Positions 59,939 through 64,000 of a stretch of 64,000 bases of DNA are shown here, piece by piece. The position numbers and the translations under genes were made by a program. The notes under the pieces were generated by a model. It saw nothing but the letters and a program-made list of their open reading frames with translations, searched no databases and had not been told where the DNA came from. The stretch comes from Kineosporia mesophila (GTDB lineage Bacteria; Actinomycetota; Actinomycetes; Actinomycetales; Kineosporiaceae), in the NCBI RefSeq assembly GCF_021129235.1, contig NZ_JAJOMA010000008.1, positions 186,001 through 250,000 on the forward strand, given 5' to 3'. How positions within the stretch are numbered: position 1 is the first letter of the stretch; each line of letters starts with the position of its first letter.

Positions 59939-62164
59939 ATGACGACGACCTCGCCCGGCCCAGACACGGTCCACCGGGCCGACCCATCGGGCACCGCGAC
60001 GCCCGGCCGGCTTGACGACTCCTCCGGACGGCAGCGCGGCCGTCGTCGCTTCCTCAGCTCCGCGGACGGCGACCCGCGCTGGGCCCGCCCCGCCTTCCTG
60101 GTCCTGCTGCTCGCGACCGCCGTTCTCTACCTCCAGAACGTCGCGGTCTCCGGCAACGCCAACGAGTTCTACGCGGCTGCCGTACAGGCCGCCTCGAAAA
60201 GCTGGAAGGCCTGGTTCTTCGGCTCGTTCGACGCCGCGAACTTCATCACCGTGGACAAGCCCCCGGCCTCGACCTGGGTGATGGGCCTGTCCGCCCGGAT
60301 CTTCGGGTACAGCAGCTGGAGCATGCTGGTGCCGCAGGCCATCGAGGCGGTGGCCGCCGTCGGCCTGCTCTACGCCGCGGTGAAGCGCTGGTTCGGGCCC
60401 GCCGCCGGACTGCTCGCGGGGGCGGTCCTGGCGCTCACCCCGGCCGCCGCACTGATCTTCCGGTTCAACAACCCGGACGCCCTGCTCGTGCTGCTGATGA
60501 CCGCCGCGACCTACTGCATGGTGCGCGCGGTGGAGAACGGCTCGACCAAGTGGGTGCTGCTGTGCGGCAGCGCGCTGGGCTTCGCCTTCCTGACCAAGAT
60601 GCTCCAGGGCTGGCTGATCGTTCCCGCCCTCGGCCTGGCCTACCTGGTCTGCGCGCCGACCTCGTTCAAGCGCCGCTTCGCCCAGCTCATCGGCGGGCTG
60701 GTCGCGATGATCGTCTCGTGCGGCTGGTGGATCGCCATCGTCGAGCTGTGGCCCGCCGACTCCCGCCCGTACATCGGTGGCTCGGAGAACAACTCCATCC
60801 TCGAGCTGGTGCTCGGCTACAACGGCCTGGGCCGGATCCTCGGTGGTGACGGCAACGGCGGCGGCGGTGGTGGCGGCGGCATGACCGGCGGCGCGGCCGG
60901 CTCGTCGTTCGGCGGTGCCACCGGCCTGAACCGGCTGTTCGGCTCCGAGATGGGCAACGAGATCTCCTGGCTGCTGCCCACCGCCCTCGTGGCCCTGGTC
61001 TTCGGCCTGCTCCTGACCTGGCGCAACCCGCGCACCGACCGCACCCGCGCGGCCCTGATCATGTGGGGTGGCTGGATGCTGACGGTCGGCCTGATCTTCA
61101 GCTACATGAAGGGCACCATCCACCCGTACTACACGGTGGCCCTGGCCCCGGCCATCGGCGCGGTCGTCGCGATCGGCGGCAAGACCTGCTGGGACGCCCG
61201 TCATCTCTGGCGGGCCCGCATCGGCCTGGCCGGGATGATCCTGGCCTCCGGCCTGTGGTCGTACACGCTGCTGGCCCGTAACGCCGACTGGGCCCCCGGC
61301 CTGCGCTACGTCATCCTGGCCGTCACCGTGATCGCCGCGATCGGCCTCGTGCTCCCGATCCGCCTGGCCGCCAGGGCCCTCCTGGCGCTGGTCCTGGCGG
61401 GCATGCTCGCCGGTCTGGCCGGTACCGCCTCCTACGCGGTCGCCACCACGACGCAGTCGCACACCGGTTCCATCCCCTCGGTCGGCCCGGCCAGCGCGGC
61501 CTCCTCGTCGGGCGGCGGCTTCGGCGGAGGCGGCGGTGGGGGCATGCCCAGCGGTATGGGCGGCACGGGCTCGTCCGAGACCGGCACACCGCCCGGCGGC
61601 ACGACCGGCAGCACCGGCAGCACCGGTACCGACGGGAGCACGGGCACCGGCACCGACGGCAGCACCGGCACCGACGGGAGCACGGGCACCGACGGCAGCA
61701 CCGGCACCGAGAGTGGTGGCACGACGCAGCCGGGACAGTCCGGCACGTCCAGCGACGACGACAGCACGACCACCGGTCGCGGCGGGTTCGGCGGAGGTGG
61801 CGGCGGCGGTATGGGCGGCGGCTCGTCGGTCAGCGACGAACTGGTCGAACTGCTGAAGAACGCCGGCACCACCTGGGCGGCCGCGACGGTCAGCTCGAAC
61901 TCGGCGGCACCCCTGCAGCTGGCCAGTGACGAGCCGATCATGGCGCTCGGCGGGTTCAGCGGCAGCGACCCGGCGCCGACGCTGGCGGAGTTCCAGGAGT
62001 ACGTGGCCAACGGTGACGTGCGGTACTTCATCGCCAGCGGCAGTGGCGGCGGCGGCATGGGCGGCAACAGCGAGATCGCCACCTGGGTTGCGGCGAACTA
62101 CACCGCGACTACCGTAGGAAACCAGACGGTGTACGACCTCCAGGCCACCACCACGGCCTCGTAG
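59939..62164 (+). CDS. GT39-family (ArnT/PMT-like) membrane glycosyltransferase
   Basis: A 741-residue membrane enzyme. The N-terminal half has ~10 helices and the GT39 elements NEFYAAAVQAASKSWKAWFF, SFDAANFITVDKPPASTWVM (first-loop Asp) and FRFNNPDALLVLLM. A Gly-rich loop (GNGGGGGGGGMTGG) interrupts the middle. The extracellular C-terminal third is a Gly/Ser/Thr spacer with TGTDGS repeats followed by a small folded domain (DELVELLKNAGTTWAAATVS to TVYDLQATTTAS). It probably transfers a polyprenyl-linked sugar to an exported protein or lipid. Confidence 0.9.
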   Translation: MTTTSPGPDTVHRADPSGTATPGRLDDSSGRQRGRRRFLSSADGDPRWARPAFLVLLLATAVLYLQNVAVSGNANEFYAAAVQAASKSWKAWFFGSFDAANFITVDKPPASTWVMGLSARIFGYSSWSMLVPQAIEAVAAVGLLYAAVKRWFGPAAGLLAGAVLALTPAAALIFRFNNPDALLVLLMTAATYCMVRAVENGSTKWVLLCGSALGFAFLTKMLQGWLIVPALGLAYLVCAPTSFKRRFAQLIGGLVAMIVSCGWWIAIVELWPADSRPYIGGSENNSILELVLGYNGLGRILGGDGNGGGGGGGGMTGGAAGSSFGGATGLNRLFGSEMGNEISWLLPTALVALVFGLLLTWRNPRTDRTRAALIMWGGWMLTVGLIFSYMKGTIHPYYTVALAPAIGAVVAIGGKTCWDARHLWRARIGLAGMILASGLWSYTLLARNADWAPGLRYVILAVTVIAAIGLVLPIRLAARALLALVLAGMLAGLAGTASYAVATTTQSHTGSIPSVGPASAASSSGGGFGGGGGGGMPSGMGGTGSSETGTPPGGTTGSTGSTGTDGSTGTGTDGSTGTDGSTGTDGSTGTESGGTTQPGQSGTSSDDDSTTTGRGGFGGGGGGGMGGGSSVSDELVELLKNAGTTWAAATVSSNSAAPLQLASDEPIMALGGFSGSDPAPTLAEFQEYVANGDVRYFIASGSGGGGMGGNSEIATWVAANYTATTVGNQTVYDLQATTTAS

Positions 62165-62191
62165 ACCGCGCCGGAGACCGGCCCAGATCTG

Positions 62192-62241
62192 GTGCGGTGG
62201 CGTTGCGGATCCCCTCCCCGCAGCGCCACCGCACTACTTTT
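62192..62241 (+). terminator. Rho-independent-type terminator after GT39
   Basis: A perfect 11-bp stem (62192-62202 with 62224-62234) with an inner TGCGG/CCGCA stem is followed by TACTTTTG, 28 bp past the stop codon. Confidence 0.85.
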
Positions 62242-62288
62242 GCCGGACGCTCCCACCCCGGAGCGAGTTCTCACACAGAGGTGGGGCC

Positions 62289-62909
62289 GTGCAGACACTC
62301 GATCTGGAACCGGGGTCACCGGGTCCACCGGCCGACCCACCCTCGCCGCCCCTGAGACTGGTGCTCTACGTGTGCGGGGTGGTGGGCGTCCTCCTGTTCG
62401 GCTCGGTGGTGGTCGGCCGCACCGAGAACACCGTCCGGCACCTCGACTCCCTGCCCACTCCGTCGTTCACCCGGATCCAGCTCGACGCCCTGCCGGTCTC
62501 GCTCCGTGAGACCTGCCCCGTGCGCACCGACCACCGCAACCACCTCACCGTCTCCTTCACGCTCGCGAACACCACCTCGTCCTCAGTTCTCATCGACGAC
62601 GTGGAAGGTCTGCAACGGGGCGGCCTGCGGCAGGAGAGACGCGTGACGGCGGGCGGCAGTTGTGAGCTCCCGGCCCACCGGCCGGTGAAAGCCACGGTGG
62701 CGCCGAAGAAGACGCGCCTTTACACGGTGCGCTGGAAGCTGCCCGACACCTGCCCCGAGCGATCCCCGCTGCGGATCGCGGTCAGTTACCGTCGGGCCGG
62801 CGACGAACAGGAGCGCCCGGGCGTCGTGATCGTGCTGGACAGCCTGCGCGGCATCGGGTTCGTGCAGTGCCCCCACGTGGTCACGGAATTCCCCGGGGGA
62901 GAGGGCTGA
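62289..62909 (+). CDS. Membrane-anchored exported protein
   Basis: A 206-residue protein. One helix (about residues 23-44, LRLVLYVCGVVGVLLFGSVV) is followed by an external domain with a beta-rich pattern and four cysteines (CPVRTDHRN, GGSCELPAH, LPDTCPERS, FVQCPHVV) that could form two disulfides. It starts with GTG after AGAGGTGGGG. Family unknown. Confidence 0.65.
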   Translation: MQTLDLEPGSPGPPADPPSPPLRLVLYVCGVVGVLLFGSVVVGRTENTVRHLDSLPTPSFTRIQLDALPVSLRETCPVRTDHRNHLTVSFTLANTTSSSVLIDDVEGLQRGGLRQERRVTAGGSCELPAHRPVKATVAPKKTRLYTVRWKLPDTCPERSPLRIAVSYRRAGDEQERPGVVIVLDSLRGIGFVQCPHVVTEFPGGEG

Positions 62910-63211
62910 TCGGGGAGTTCTGCGGATGCGCCACGGTGCCCGGGCTCACACACCCGCTCCCCGGGCCGTCGTCGGGGAACGCCGGCCCGAAACGCAGGGA
63001 ATTCGGGCTCTGCGGGGGCGTTCACGCCGATCTGAGCTGCGGGGCGATTGCCCGATCAGGAACAGGGGTGGGCCGCGGTGATCGGGCGGTGGCACGCCGG
63101 GGGTCCGCGGCTGGAGGAGCGGCGGCCCGGGGGCTGATCGCGGACGGCACCGTGCGCGAGGCGGCTCGGTGCCGTCCGTCGGTGATCAGATCAGCCGGTC
63201 CGGCTCATGAC
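62910..63211. other. Intergenic 302-bp region, nothing recognised
   Basis: It separates the ends of a plus-strand and a minus-strand gene; no gene or strong hairpin was found. Confidence 0.5.
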
Positions 63212-64000
63212 TCAGCTGGTCTGGCCCATGACCTGGGCGGTCAGCTCGACCGAGCGCAGGCGGGCCTCGGTGTCCTGGTGCCCGAAGGCCACGATCAGCT
63301 CGTCGGCGTCGGCGTGCTTCTGGAACTGCTCGAGGTAGTCCTTGACCTCGTCCGGGGTGCCGACGGCCGAGTACTTCACCATTTCCTCGAGGTGCACGGC
63401 CTCGCCGGAGTCGACGATCTGCTCGGCCTCCGCCTCGGTCAGTGAGCGGCCGCGGCCGTAGAGCAGGCCGACCCGCTGGATCTTGGCCTGGCGCAGGGCC
63501 TTCTGGGCCGCCTCGGTGGTCTCGTCGGCGAACACGTTCAGCGCGGCGATCACGTGCGGGGCCGCGAGCTCGTCGGAGGGCTTGAACTCGCGGCGGTAGA
63601 CCTCGACGGCCTGGTGCAGCGCGGTGGGGGCGAAGTGCGACGCGAAGGCGTAGGGCAGGCCGAGCGCGGCGGCGAGCTGGGCGCCGAACAGGGACGAGCC
63701 GAGGATGAACAGCGGCACGTTCGTGCCCTTGCCCGGGATGGCCTGCACGCCCCGCACGCGGGACTCGCCCTTCAGGAAGCCCTTCAGCTCGACCACGTCG
63801 GTCGGGAAGTTCTCGGCGGTGGCCGGGTCGCGCCGCAGCGCGTAGGTGGTGGCCTGGTCGGAGCCGGGCGCGCGGCCCAGGCCGAGCTCGATCCGGCCCG
63901 GGTGGATCTCGGCCAGGGTGCCGAACTGCTCGGCGATCACCAGCGGGGAGTGGTTGGGCAGCATGATGCCGCCGGAGCCCAGCTTGATCGTCTTCGTGTG
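63212..64000 (-). CDS. Luciferase-like monooxygenase (LLM), 5' end outside window
   Basis: The visible 262 codons are the C-terminal part of a bacterial luciferase-like (LLM) flavin-dependent oxidoreductase of the single-component type. Visible: [94 protein letters not shown]. Typical full length is ~330, so about 50-70 codons lie beyond the right edge. The substrate is unknown. Confidence 0.9.
   Translation of the reverse strand, partial: HTKTIKLGSGGIMLPNHSPLVIAEQFGTLAEIHPGRIELGLGRAPGSDQATTYALRRDPATAENFPTDVVELKGFLKGESRVRGVQAIPGKGTNVPLFILGSSLFGAQLAAALGLPYAFASHFAPTALHQAVEVYRREFKPSDELAAPHVIAALNVFADETTEAAQKALRQAKIQRVGLLYGRGRSLTEAEAEQIVDSGEAVHLEEMVKYSAVGTPDEVKDYLEQFQKHADADELIVAFGHQDTEARLRSVELTAQVMGQTS

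Overview
The window is chromosomal DNA from a high-GC Gram-positive actinomycete. Evidence: almost every third codon position is G or C, GTG starts are common, several genes have a TAnnnT box 6-7 nt before the start codon (leaderless transcripts), and typical actinobacterial families occur (XRE/DUF5753 plus DUF397 pairs, DUF3349, MmcQ/YjbR). A member of the Kineosporiaceae or a relative is a guess from gene content only. No rRNA, tRNA, CRISPR array, prophage or intact insertion sequence was seen. Gene density is high, with many convergent end overlaps of 4 to 110 bp.

Layout. 0-13 kb is general metabolism: a large-subunit catalase (cut by the left edge), a zinc alcohol dehydrogenase, an overlapping gmhA-hldE pair (first steps of ADP-heptose synthesis), a DUF421 membrane protein with its anchored partner, a mannonate dehydratase-like enolase-family enzyme, PhoU, an SDR divergent from an XRE regulator, and cardiolipin synthase. 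13-24.5 kb has a membrane diguanylate cyclase, small orphan proteins, an XRE/DUF397 pair facing two small CxxCG proteins, a GMC oxidoreductase, an MFS exporter and an orphan membrane protein. Three decayed genes lie between them: an MDR dehydrogenase tail, an XRE fragment and a truncated-haemoglobin-type globin.

24.9-28.6 kb is a tandem duplication of a Pit phosphate transporter and a small two-helix membrane protein. Both copies carry the same PHO-box-like element upstream. 28.7-32.8 kb is a dihydroxyacetone kinase operon dhaK-dhaL-dhaM, whose DhaM is fused to HPr and a complete Enzyme I. 33-36.3 kb has an MFS exporter, a quinone oxidoreductase divergent from its TetR regulator, and a membrane protein.

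36.4-62 kb is dominated by cell-surface carbohydrate and membrane functions. An acetyltransferase, a GT4 glycosyltransferase and a polyprenyl-phosphate glycosylphosphotransferase (PGPT-A) form one operon, divergent from an uncharacterised two-helix membrane protein (2TM-A) that is followed by a GH15 enzyme. The same divergent arrangement recurs 16 kb later as PGPT-B and 2TM-B, followed by a GT39 glycosyltransferase and preceded by an FHA/winged-helix protein. Between the two loci are an MFS/ROK pair, a VOC protein, a serine/threonine dehydratase, a GGDEF-EAL protein with a degenerate GGDEF, and a two-gene operon whose second product is a 1434-residue membrane-anchored, coiled-coil, repeat-rich protein. 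The right edge cuts a luciferase-like monooxygenase.

The strongest candidates for something undescribed are the duplicated PGPT/2TM module and the giant repeat protein with its small membrane partner. The globin pseudogene is the clearest relic.
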